Assembly: GCA_900549685.1 (NCBI GenBank)
Contig: UROX01000020.1
Coordinates: 1-23,487 of the forward strand
Direction of reading: 5' to 3'
From: an uncultured Alistipes sp.
Lineage (GTDB): Bacteria; Bacteroidota; Bacteroidia; Bacteroidales; Rikenellaceae
Length of the DNA: 23,487 nt
Part shown: positions 8,555 through 16,052 of the stretch, piece by piece
How positions within the stretch are numbered: the first letter of the stretch is position 1
Layout of the letters: each line of letters opens with the position of its first letter
Notes under the pieces: generated by a model
The model's input: only the letters and a program-made list of their open reading frames with translations
What the model was told of the DNA's origin: nothing
The model's database searches: none
Program-made: the position numbers and the translations under genes

Positions 8555-9940
8555 ATGAAAAAGAATGTCAAATGGTTTGCGGCGGTTCTGGCGGCGTTGA
8601 CGCTGGGATACGGGGCTGTTTCGTGCGGTTCGGATTCGAAGGAACCCGAATGGGAGTGGCCCGATCCCGACCCCGATCCCGATCCGGAGCCGGGGGTGGA
8701 GAAACCCCGGTTCATCTGGGTCGATGCCGCCGCCAACTTTCCCGATTTCGCCAACAGCAAGGAGAATATACTGCGCGATCTGACCAAGGCCCGGGAGGCC
8801 GGATTCACCGATATTGTAGTCGATGTGCGGCCTACTACCGGCGACGTGCTTTTCCGTACGTCGGTGGTCGATCAGGTGGAGTGGCTCGGCGCATGGCTGC
8901 CGGGCGGATATTCCAAAGTCGAACGCACGGCCACATGGGACTACCTGCAGGCGTTTATCGACGCCGGAAAGTCGCTCGACCTGCGCATTCACGCCGCGAT
9001 CAATACCTTTACGGGGGGCAACCAGACTTCGCTGGGCGGCGCCGGAGTCGTTTTTCGGGATGAGGCCAAGCGGGCATGGACGACCGATCTGAATTTGGCG
9101 GGCGGCATTACGAACATCATGTCCACTTCGCAGTCCGCCAAGTTCTTCAATCCGGTATTGCCCGAAGTGCAGGAGTATCTCTGTTCGATGCTCAAGGACC
9201 TCGCGGCCTATGACGGACTGGCGGGAATCTTCCTCGACCGGGGGCGCTTCGACGGATTTACCAGCGATTTCTCGAATTATACGCGCAAGGAGTTCGAAAA
9301 GTATATCGGCCGGTCGGTTGCCAGTTTTCCCGCCGACATTCTGCCTGCGGGCCATACTTCGGGCATACCCTCGCCGGAGCCTGTGCATATGAAGCAGTGG
9401 CTCGAATTCCGGGCGAAGGTGATTCACGACTTTATGGAGAAGGCGCGCGCCGCCGTCAAGTCGGTCAATCCGTCGGTCAAGTTCGGCGTATACGTCGGGG
9501 GCTGGTATGCCAGCTACTATGATGTGGGCGTCAATTGGGCCAGCCCCGATTACGACACTTCGTCCAAATTTTCATGGGCTACGAAAAAATATATGGATTA
9601 CGGCTATGCTGACCTGATGGACCAGATGCTGATCGGGGCCTATGCCTCTCCGGCGCGTGTTTACGGCACGACCGAATGGACCATGCAGGGATTCTGCCTG
9701 CTGGCGAAGGAACGTACGATGGGAGCGTGCCCGATGGTGGCCGGCGGCCCCGACGTGGGAAACTGGGATGCCGACGACAAGGTGCCGCAGGAGGAGGAGA
9801 ACCGGGCCATCACCGCCTCGGTCGCCGCCTGCATCAATGCCTGCGACGGTTATTTCCTGTTTGATATGATTCACCTGAAAAAAGCCGATCAGTGGTCTTA
9901 TGTCAAGACCGGTATCGACGGCGTAATTAAAAAAGACTGA
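8555..9940 (+). CDS. Putative TIM-barrel glycoside hydrolase lipoprotein (GHL10-like), paralogue 2
   Basis: 461 aa. This ATG was chosen because it begins a good lipoprotein signal (MKKNVKWFAAVLAALTLGYG, then AVSC, Cys24); an upstream in-frame ATG at 8459 lies inside the preceding gene. After Cys24 come acidic residues (GSDSKEPEWEW) and a DPDPDPDPEP linker, consistent with a surface-export signal and a flexible tether. The barrel shares FTDIVVDVRP, NPVLPEVQEY, GIFLDRGRFDG, QWLEFRAKVI, GGWYASYYDVGVNWAS and GYADLMD with the paralogues; Asp228, Asp233 and Glu284 are candidate active-site acids. It is the most divergent of the three, especially in the C-terminal part, where DGYFLFDMIHL replaces the DGLMxFDIVHIINR pattern, so it may cut a different linkage. 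It is 2 bp from the next gene. Confidence 0.76.
   Translation: MKKNVKWFAAVLAALTLGYGAVSCGSDSKEPEWEWPDPDPDPDPEPGVEKPRFIWVDAAANFPDFANSKENILRDLTKAREAGFTDIVVDVRPTTGDVLFRTSVVDQVEWLGAWLPGGYSKVERTATWDYLQAFIDAGKSLDLRIHAAINTFTGGNQTSLGGAGVVFRDEAKRAWTTDLNLAGGITNIMSTSQSAKFFNPVLPEVQEYLCSMLKDLAAYDGLAGIFLDRGRFDGFTSDFSNYTRKEFEKYIGRSVASFPADILPAGHTSGIPSPEPVHMKQWLEFRAKVIHDFMEKARAAVKSVNPSVKFGVYVGGWYASYYDVGVNWASPDYDTSSKFSWATKKYMDYGYADLMDQMLIGAYASPARVYGTTEWTMQGFCLLAKERTMGACPMVAGGPDVGNWDADDKVPQEEENRAITASVAACINACDGYFLFDMIHLKKADQWSYVKTGIDGVIKKD
8663..8692 (+). repeat. Five tandem GAYCCN-type hexamers encoding an Asp-Pro linker
   Basis: The units gatccc, gacccc, gatccc, gatccg and gagccg follow one another in frame and encode (DP)4EP at residues 37-46 of the lipoprotein. 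Changes in unit number would lengthen or shorten the linker without breaking the frame. Confidence 0.85.
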
Positions 9941-9942
9941 TT

Positions 9943-10608
9943 GTGAGACGCATCGTAATATTGTTTTTGGCCGCCCTTTTCGCGGCATCCGGCGCTTCGG
10001 CGCAGAAATTCCATAACGCCTACTACGATACCCGCCGTGCGGCCCACGACGAAGAGGGGCTGCAACAGGGGGCGATCGTCTTTCTCGGCAACAGCATTAC
10101 CGAGCAGGGGTGGTGGAGCCTGCTGCTCAAACACGGCGACGTCGAGAACCGCGGCATCGGCGGCGACAATACCTTCGGCATGATCGACCGTCTGCCCGAC
10201 ATCCTGAAAAGCAAGCCCCGCAAAATCTTCCTGATGGCGGGCATCAACGACCTGACGGGCGGACAGCCCGTCGATACGATCGTGATGAACATCACCCGCA
10301 TGGCGGACATGGTGCACGAGGCCGTTCCCGGCTGCCGGCTCTATATTCAGAGCGTGCTGCCGGTCAATACCCGGCGGCTGGCCTATCCCGGACTCAAGGG
10401 GCATAATCCGCAGGTGCGGACGCTCAATGCGCGGTTGGTGCAGTTGTGCGATGCCAAGCCGTGGTGTACGTTCGTCGATCTGGTGCCGCTGCTTTCCGAT
10501 GCCGACGGCGAACTGCGCATCGACCTGACGAAGGACGGAATCCACCTCCACCCCGTGGGGTATGTGATCTGGACCGATTACCTCAAGAAACAGAAATACC
10601 TGAAATAA
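9943..10608 (+). CDS. SGNH/GDSL hydrolase, secreted (probable carbohydrate O-acylesterase)
   Basis: 221 aa with a GTG start two bases after the previous stop. The signal peptide (MRRIVILFLAALFAASGASA) is followed by Gln21 and no lipobox Cys, so the product is probably periplasmic. All four SGNH blocks are visible: GNSIT with nucleophile Ser51, the Gly of RGIGGDN at 73-74, GIND with Asn102, and DGIHLHPVGY with Asp198 and His201. Enzymes of this family in PULs commonly remove acetyl groups from sugars, but lipases and other acylesterases share the fold, so the acyl group is not certain. Coupled spacing with both neighbours suggests co-expression with the glycan-cutting enzymes. Confidence 0.85.
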   Translation: MRRIVILFLAALFAASGASAQKFHNAYYDTRRAAHDEEGLQQGAIVFLGNSITEQGWWSLLLKHGDVENRGIGGDNTFGMIDRLPDILKSKPRKIFLMAGINDLTGGQPVDTIVMNITRMADMVHEAVPGCRLYIQSVLPVNTRRLAYPGLKGHNPQVRTLNARLVQLCDAKPWCTFVDLVPLLSDADGELRIDLTKDGIHLHPVGYVIWTDYLKKQKYLK

Positions 10609-10620
10609 CACGTCTTGCAG

Positions 10621-12021
10621 ATGGAAAAGCGAGCTTATGCGGTCGATTTGCTGCGAGGGTTGGCTATCGTGGGAATGGTGCTGTCGGGACAGATCCTATG
10701 GCACGCCGAACTTCCTGCATGGCTGTTCCATGCGCAGGTGCCGCCACCGTCGTTCCGTTTCGATCCGTCGGTGCCGGGAATTACGTGGGTCGATCTGGTC
10801 TTCCCGTTTTTCCTCTTCTCGATGGGGGCCGCTTTCCCGCTGGCCCTGCGTAAGCGGCTGGAGCAGCGGGGTGAATCGGTGGCGTTGATCCTGACGGTCG
10901 TGGTGCGCAGGTGGGCGTTGCTGGCGCTTTTCGCCGTTGCCCTCGCCAACCTGCGTTCCGGGGTGACGGGAACGCTGCCGGGATGGGGTTCCTCGCTGCT
11001 GCAACTGGCGGGCTGGGGCTGTTTTTGTGCGCTCTTCATGCGCATTGACCGGTTTTCGGACCGGCAGAACCGCATGGTCTGTCTGTCCGGCGTCGCCGGC
11101 ATCGCAGCCCTGCTGGCGGCCGCCCGGTGGGGCTGGGGGCTGCCCGTCTCGGCGGAGCGGAGCGACGTCATCATTCTGGTCCTTGCAAATATGGCGCTCT
11201 TCGGCAGCCTGGTGTGGCTCTATACGCGGAACAACCTGCTGGCGCGCCTGGGGGTGCTGGCGCTGCTGGCGGCCCTGCGTCTGGGCAGCGGCGTCGAAGG
11301 TTCGTGGAACGAAGCGTTGTGGAACTGGTCGCCTGTGCCGTGGCTTTTCCGCTTCGACTACCTGAAATACCTTTGTATCATCATTCCCGGCACGATTGCG
11401 GGAGACCGTATCTATGAATGGATGACGCACGGCGGCGAAGATGCGCCGGGGGCGTCCCGGCGGCGTGAGGTCTGGACCCTCGTCCTGCTCGTGACGCTGA
11501 TATGCCTGAATATGTGGGGGCTTTTCGCACGGCAGCTGGTCGTGAATCTCGTGGCGGGCGTCCTGCTCTGTCTCCTGCTCCGGCGTCTGCTGCGTGGAGA
11601 CGGTTCCGCGACCGGAAGACTGCACCGTTCGCTTTTCGGCTGGGGCTTTTTCTGGCTGGGGCTGGGACTGGCGCTGGAGGCGTTCGAGGGGGGCATCAAG
11701 AAGGATTACGCGACGTTCAGCTATTTTTTCGTCACCTCCGGGCTGGCTTCGTTTGTCCTGATCGCCGCCGGAATCGCGATGAGGCGGCTGAATGTGCGTT
11801 TTTCGGCGCTGGTCAAATGCGGGCAGAATCCGATGGTGGCCTACACGGCGGCCGGATTCCTCATCATGCCCCTGCTGACGCTGCTGCATCTGTCGCCCTG
11901 TTTGCAGGCCTTTGCCGAGCTATGCCCGTGGATGGGCGTGGCGCGGGGCGTGCTGGTCACGGCCGCGGTTATGGCCGTTACGGTCTTTTTTACGAACCGC
12001 AGGCTTTTTTGGAGAACCTGA
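10621..12021 (+). CDS. DUF5009 / HGSNAT-like multi-pass membrane acyltransferase
   Basis: 466 aa from ATG 10621; a TTG two codons earlier (10615) is possible but less likely. The N-terminus (RAYAVDLLRGLAIVGMVLSG, an H in LFHAQVPP, then TWVDLVFPFFLFSMGAAFPL) matches the pattern of DUF5009 and of heparan-alpha-glucosaminide N-acetyltransferase: DxLRG, a lumenal/periplasmic His and a D(L)VFPFFLF segment. About ten to twelve hydrophobic segments follow. Mammalian HGSNAT moves acetyl from cytosolic acetyl-CoA across a membrane to terminal glucosamine. A comparable inner-membrane transfer to periplasmic sugars is inferred here, not shown. It lies between an esterase and DUF4434 genes. Wobble positions are very G/C-rich compared with susC. 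Family call good; reaction uncertain. Confidence 0.8.
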   Translation: MEKRAYAVDLLRGLAIVGMVLSGQILWHAELPAWLFHAQVPPPSFRFDPSVPGITWVDLVFPFFLFSMGAAFPLALRKRLEQRGESVALILTVVVRRWALLALFAVALANLRSGVTGTLPGWGSSLLQLAGWGCFCALFMRIDRFSDRQNRMVCLSGVAGIAALLAAARWGWGLPVSAERSDVIILVLANMALFGSLVWLYTRNNLLARLGVLALLAALRLGSGVEGSWNEALWNWSPVPWLFRFDYLKYLCIIIPGTIAGDRIYEWMTHGGEDAPGASRRREVWTLVLLVTLICLNMWGLFARQLVVNLVAGVLLCLLLRRLLRGDGSATGRLHRSLFGWGFFWLGLGLALEAFEGGIKKDYATFSYFFVTSGLASFVLIAAGIAMRRLNVRFSALVKCGQNPMVAYTAAGFLIMPLLTLLHLSPCLQAFAELCPWMGVARGVLVTAAVMAVTVFFTNRRLFWRT

Positions 12022-12045
12022 ATTTGAACTTTAAATAAATGAGTT

Positions 12046-12981
12046 ATGCGAATAAAAGGAACTTTTCTCGACGAAATCAGCCATGATATTCCCCATCAGA
12101 ATTGGGGCGAAGCCGAATGGGACCGTGATTTCGGCTACATGCGCGAAGCAGGCATCGACACCGTGATCCTGATCCGCTGCGGTTACCGCCGCTGGCAGAC
12201 TTTTCCCTCGCGGGTGCTCACGGCCGAGGAGGGGTGTTACGAACCTCCCGTCGATCTGGTCGATATGTTCCTGCGCCTGAGCGACAAGTGGGGGATGAAC
12301 TTCTGGTTCGGACTCTACGATTCGGGCAAGTACTGGGACCGCGGCGAATACGAACAGGAGGTGGCGCTGAACAAGCGTGTGATCGACGAGGCGTGGAGTC
12401 GTTACGGGCATTGCAAATCCTTTGCGGGATGGTATATTTCGCAGGAGTGCAGCCGCAATACCGGCAAGATCGTCGATCTGTATGCGAGTCTGGGACGCTA
12501 TTGCAAGGAGGTTTCCGGCGGTCTTCCGACCATGATTTCCCCTTATATTGATGGCAGCAAGAACGTCAGCCAGTACAATGCGTCGACTTCGAAGGAGAAC
12601 GTTGTGACGCTCGAAAGCCATGAGCGCGAATGGGACGCCATCTTTGCCGGAATCCAAGGCGCCGTGGATATCGTCGCCTTTCAGGACGGCCATGTGGAGT
12701 ATGACGAACTGGTCGATTTCCTGAAAGTCAACAAGAAACTGGCCGACCGTTACGGACTGGAGTGCTGGACCAATTCCGAGACCTTCGACCGCGATATGCC
12801 GATCAAGTTCCTGCCGATCAAATGGGAGAAGCTGCGGCTCAAGATGGGGCTGGCGGCTCAGGCCGGTTACCGGAACGCCATTACGTTCGAGTTCTCGCAC
12901 TTTATGAGTCCGCAGTCGGCCTACCTGCAGGCGGGGCACTTGTACGACCGCTATATGGAGTATCTGAAAACCTTGGAGTAG
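12046..12981 (+). CDS. DUF4434 TIM-barrel protein without signal peptide (putative glycoside hydrolase)
   Basis: 311 aa. It begins MRIKGTFLDEISHD, with no export signal, so it is predicted cytoplasmic, unlike its tandem paralogue. DUF4434 features: HDIPHQNWGEAEWDRDF (13-29), IDTVILIR, FGLYDSGKYW (88-97), GWYISQE (128-134), PTMISPYI, AFQDGHVEYDEL (211-222), CWTNSETFDRDMPIKFLPIK (240-259) and ITFEFSHFMSP (279-289). Glu134 at the end of a strand and Glu282 near the end of the barrel are placed like the acid/base and nucleophile pair of clan-A glycoside hydrolases; this is inference from motif order. The ATG at 12046 is the first plausible start after a 24-bp gap. A mis-set start that missed a signal peptide seems unlikely, because the first block is already the conserved domain. 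Confidence 0.78.
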   Translation: MRIKGTFLDEISHDIPHQNWGEAEWDRDFGYMREAGIDTVILIRCGYRRWQTFPSRVLTAEEGCYEPPVDLVDMFLRLSDKWGMNFWFGLYDSGKYWDRGEYEQEVALNKRVIDEAWSRYGHCKSFAGWYISQECSRNTGKIVDLYASLGRYCKEVSGGLPTMISPYIDGSKNVSQYNASTSKENVVTLESHEREWDAIFAGIQGAVDIVAFQDGHVEYDELVDFLKVNKKLADRYGLECWTNSETFDRDMPIKFLPIKWEKLRLKMGLAAQAGYRNAITFEFSHFMSPQSAYLQAGHLYDRYMEYLKTLE

Positions 12982-12988
12982 AGACCCG

Positions 12989-14086
12989 ATGAACGGACAT
13001 AACCTTAAACCGGGCGGTTTTGCGGCAGCGCTGGCTGTGCTGATCGCAGTCGTGCTGGCGTCCTGCTCCCCGAAGGGTGCGGCGGGCGGCGACGCGGCTT
13101 GCGGCCTGTCGGACGCGGATTTCAGGACCGAAGGCATCCTCGAAGCGATTCCTGTCCGCGCGACGTTTCTCGACGAGGTGAGCTGGGACATTCCCCACCA
13201 GAACTGGGGCGTCAGGGAGTGGGACGCCGATTTCCGGGCGATGAAAAACATGGGGATCAATACCGTGGTGCTGATCCGCGCCGGGCTGGGACGGTGGATC
13301 GCCGCGCCGTTCGAGTGCCTGCTCGAAAGCGAGGAGGTGTACTATCCACCGGTCGATCTGGTGGAGATGTTCCTCACGCTGGCCGACAAATACGGCATGG
13401 CGTTCTATTTCGGCATGTACGATTCGGGCAAATACTGGCAGGAGGGTCTCTTCCGGCGCGAGATAGACCTGAACCTGAAACTGATCGACGAGGTGTGGGC
13501 CAGATACGGACATCACAAGTCGTTTCAGGGGTGGTATCTGTCGCAGGAGATCAGCCGCCGGACCAAAAACATGTCGCGCATCTATGCGGAAGTGGGCCGC
13601 CATGCCAAGGCGGTTTCGGGCGGCCTGAAAACGATGATTTCGCCCTACATCCACGGCATCAAGACCGATCAGGTGATGGCGGGCGACAAGGCCCTTTCGG
13701 TCGAAGAGCACCGTCGCGAGTGGAACGAGATACTGGGCAATGTCGCCGGAGCGGTGGACATCCTCGCGTTTCAGGACGGGCAGGTCGATTACCACGAGTT
13801 GTACGATTATCTGGTGGTGAACAAGGCGCTGGCCGACAAATACGGCATGGAGTGCTGGACCAACATCGAGTCGTTCGACCGCGACATGCCGATCCGCTTC
13901 CTGCCGATCAAATGGGAGAAACTGCTGCTGAAGCTGGACGCCGCACGGCGGGCCGGGATGCAGAACGTCATCACGTTCGAATTCTCGCACTTTATGAGTC
14001 CCAATTCGGCCTATCCGCAGGCGGGACATCTTTACGATCGCTACTGCGATTATTTTAAAATCGACAACCCTTACCGGAAACGGTGA
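12989..14086 (+). CDS. DUF4434 TIM-barrel lipoprotein (putative glycoside hydrolase)
   Basis: 365 aa. The N-terminal hydrophobic stretch ends in VVLASC, with Cys26 as lipid site, followed by a low-complexity spacer to about residue 55. The domain then repeats the blocks of the upstream gene: TFLDEVSWDIPHQNWG (59-74), FGMYDSGKYW, GWYLSQE (Glu187), TMISPYI, AFQDGQVDYHEL, CWTNIESFDRDMPIRFLPIK and ITFEFSHFMSP (Glu331). Several stretches of about 20 bases are identical between the two genes, e.g. around the FLPIKWEK and FSHFMSP codons, which shows a duplication. The lipid anchor places this copy outside the cytoplasm, so the pair may act on the same linkage in two compartments. The gap to the upstream gene is 7 bp. 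Confidence 0.8.
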   Translation: MNGHNLKPGGFAAALAVLIAVVLASCSPKGAAGGDAACGLSDADFRTEGILEAIPVRATFLDEVSWDIPHQNWGVREWDADFRAMKNMGINTVVLIRAGLGRWIAAPFECLLESEEVYYPPVDLVEMFLTLADKYGMAFYFGMYDSGKYWQEGLFRREIDLNLKLIDEVWARYGHHKSFQGWYLSQEISRRTKNMSRIYAEVGRHAKAVSGGLKTMISPYIHGIKTDQVMAGDKALSVEEHRREWNEILGNVAGAVDILAFQDGQVDYHELYDYLVVNKALADKYGMECWTNIESFDRDMPIRFLPIKWEKLLLKLDAARRAGMQNVITFEFSHFMSPNSAYPQAGHLYDRYCDYFKIDNPYRKR

Positions 14087-14093
14087 ATGCTCC

Positions 14094-14850
14094 ATGAAAC
14101 AGCGCGCTGACATATCGTACATGCTCTTTCTTGCGGTCACGGCTGCCGTGGGCGGACTCCTGTTCGGATACGACACGGCCGTGATTTCGGGCACCGTCGA
14201 GCTGGTGACGGCCCGCTTCGGGCTGGACAGCCTGCAACAGGGGTGGTATGTGGGGTGTGCGCTGGCCGGCTCAGTCGCCGGCGTACTCTGTGCGGGCGTG
14301 CTGAGCGACCGGCTGGGACGCCGGCGGACGATGCTCGTCTCGGCCGTGCTGTTCACGGTGTCGGCCGTGGGATGCGCCCTTTGCGCCGATTTCACGCAGC
14401 TGGTCGTCTACCGGATCGTGGGCGGGCTGGGCATCGGCGTCGTTTCGATCGTCTCGCCGCTTTACATCTCCGAGGTGTCGGCGGCGGGCAGACCCCGCAG
14501 TGGCGGCTTCTGCTGTCGAAAGGCATCCGGACGGCGTGCTGCTGGCGGCGTTCCTGTGCTATGTTTTCTGCTGCGCCATTTCCGTCTGCGCCGTGGTATG
14601 GGTGCTTTTGTCGGAGATGTATCCGATTCGTGTGCGCGGCGTGGCGATGTCGATCGCGGGGTTCTCGCTTTGGACGGGAACCTATCTGGTCGGGCAGCTT
14701 ACGCCCTGGATGCTCGCGAATCTGACGCCGGCGGGGACTTTTTTCCTCTTCGCCGCGATGTGCGTGCCTTATATGCTGCTGATATGGAAGGCGGTGCCGG
14801 AGATGTCGGGCCGCACGCTCGAAGAGATCGAACGATACTGGACAAGGTAA
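14094..14850 (+). pseudogene. Sugar porter (MFS) remnant with two internal deletions and frame changes
   Basis: Three reading frames together spell parts of one sugar-porter permease. Frame 3 (14094 to about 14487) gives TM1-4: GGLLFGYDTAVISG, GVLSDRLGRRRTM and PLYISEVSAA. Frame 2 (about 14489-14536) gives QTPQWRLLLSKGIRTA, resembling the start of the second half after the central loop. Frame 1 (about 14530-14850) gives the last TMs: VVWVLLSEMYPIRVRGVAMS and the terminal PEMSGRTLEEIE. About 250 codons remain where roughly 450 are expected; TM5-6 with the loop and TM7-9 are missing. The product cannot be a working transporter as written. Before damage it probably imported the sugar handled by the epimerase 21 bp downstream. 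A misassembly is the main alternative. Confidence 0.8.
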
Positions 14851-14871
14851 CAATATAAATAAGATAAGATT

Positions 14872-16041
14872 ATGGACTTCAAAAGATTAGCGGAACAGTA
14901 CAAAACCGAATTGCTGGATGGTGTACTGCCTTTTTGGCTCGAAAAATCACAAGATAGGGAATTCGGCGGCTATTTTACGTGTCTCAATCGTGACGGCAGC
15001 GTCTACGATACCGACAAATTCATCTGGTTGCAGGGTCGTGAAGTGTGGATGTTCGCCATGCTCTATAACAAGGTGGAGCGTCGTCCCGAATGGCTCGAAT
15101 GCGCCGTGCAGGGAGCCGAGTTCCTGCGCAAATACAGCCACGACGGCAACTACAACTGGTATTTTGCGCTGACGCGCGAAGGCCGCCCGTTGGTGCAGCC
15201 CTATAATATTTTCTCCTATACGTTCGCGGCGATGGCTTTTGCGCAGGTCGCCGTTGCGACGGGCAGCGACGAATACGCCCTGATCGCCAAGCGGACTTTC
15301 GACCGGATTCTGGAGAAACGCGCCAATCCCAAAGGCGAGTGGTGCAAGGCTTATCCCGGAACGCGTTCGCTCAAGAGTTTCGCTCTGCCGATGATCCTCT
15401 GCAACATGGCGCTGGAGATCGAGCCGATGATCGACAAGCAGTTGCTGGCCGACACGATCGGGGAGTGTCTGCACGAAGTGATGGAGGTGTTTTACCGGGA
15501 AGAGCTGGGGCTGATCGTCGAGAATGTCACGGAGGACGGACAGCTTTCCGATACGTTCGAGGGCCGTCAGATGAATCCCGGACATTCGCTCGAAGCGATG
15601 TGGTTCATTATGAACCTCGGCGTGCGTCTCGACGACCGTGCGCTGATCGACAAAGCGGTGAGAATCGCGCTCAATACCGCCGAATACGGCTGGGACAAGG
15701 AGTACGGCGGCATTTTCTATTTTCTGGACCGCAAGGGCGCGCCCCGTGTGGAGCTGGAATGGGATCAGAAGCTCTGGTGGGTGCATATCGAATCGGCGAT
15801 CGCGATGATCAAGGGCTATCAGCTGACCGGATCGAAGGAGTGTCTGGAGTGGTTCGGGAAACTGCACGAATATACGTGGGCGCATTTCAAGGACGCGGAG
15901 CATCCCGAATGGTTCGGTTACCTGAACCGCCGCGGCGAGGTGCTGCTGCCGCTCAAGGGCGGAAAATGGAAGGGATGTTTCCATGTGCCGCGCGGGCTGT
16001 TCCAGTGCTGGCAGATTCTCGAACAATGCAAGCAGCGCTAA
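14872..16041 (+). CDS. N-acylglucosamine 2-epimerase (AGE / renin-binding-protein family)
   Basis: 389 aa, no signal peptide, so cytoplasmic. It interconverts GlcNAc and ManNAc, a step used in sialic acid and amino-sugar breakdown in Bacteroidetes. The sequence follows animal renin-binding protein and bacterial AGE along its whole length: FGGYFTCLNRDGSVYD (31-46), IWLQGREVWMFAMLYN (51-66), LTREGRP, NPGHSLEAMWF (235-245), ELEWDQKLWWVHIESAIAM and KGCFHVPR (367-374). His238 and His371 fit the position and spacing of the catalytic histidine pair reported for cyanobacterial AGE. This pattern fits AGE better than cellobiose 2-epimerase. Length is normal for the family. It follows the broken sugar porter and precedes the phosphoesterase by 11 bp. 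A related mannose epimerase activity cannot be excluded. Confidence 0.9.
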   Translation: MDFKRLAEQYKTELLDGVLPFWLEKSQDREFGGYFTCLNRDGSVYDTDKFIWLQGREVWMFAMLYNKVERRPEWLECAVQGAEFLRKYSHDGNYNWYFALTREGRPLVQPYNIFSYTFAAMAFAQVAVATGSDEYALIAKRTFDRILEKRANPKGEWCKAYPGTRSLKSFALPMILCNMALEIEPMIDKQLLADTIGECLHEVMEVFYREELGLIVENVTEDGQLSDTFEGRQMNPGHSLEAMWFIMNLGVRLDDRALIDKAVRIALNTAEYGWDKEYGGIFYFLDRKGAPRVELEWDQKLWWVHIESAIAMIKGYQLTGSKECLEWFGKLHEYTWAHFKDAEHPEWFGYLNRRGEVLLPLKGGKWKGCFHVPRGLFQCWQILEQCKQR

Positions 16042-16052
16042 AATACGGAACG

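Noticed and set aside
7375..9427. Minus-strand open frames opposite the DUF5018-like and GHL10-like genes
   Set aside because: Composition is typical of antisense shadows; one contains a Gly-Ser run that is simply the complement of the Asp-Pro linker codons.
10615..10620. TTG start for the DUF5009 gene
   Set aside because: The ATG two codons later is the more likely start and the two extra residues add nothing.
12770..14030. Near-identical DNA stretches between the two DUF4434 genes considered as a mobile or recombination repeat
   Set aside because: They are short and fall on conserved protein motifs, so gene duplication explains them without a separate element.
15339..16052. Upstream extension of the phosphoesterase frame over the epimerase gene
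   Set aside because: The region is already coding for a well-conserved AGE epimerase in another frame; a clear signal peptide starts at 16053.
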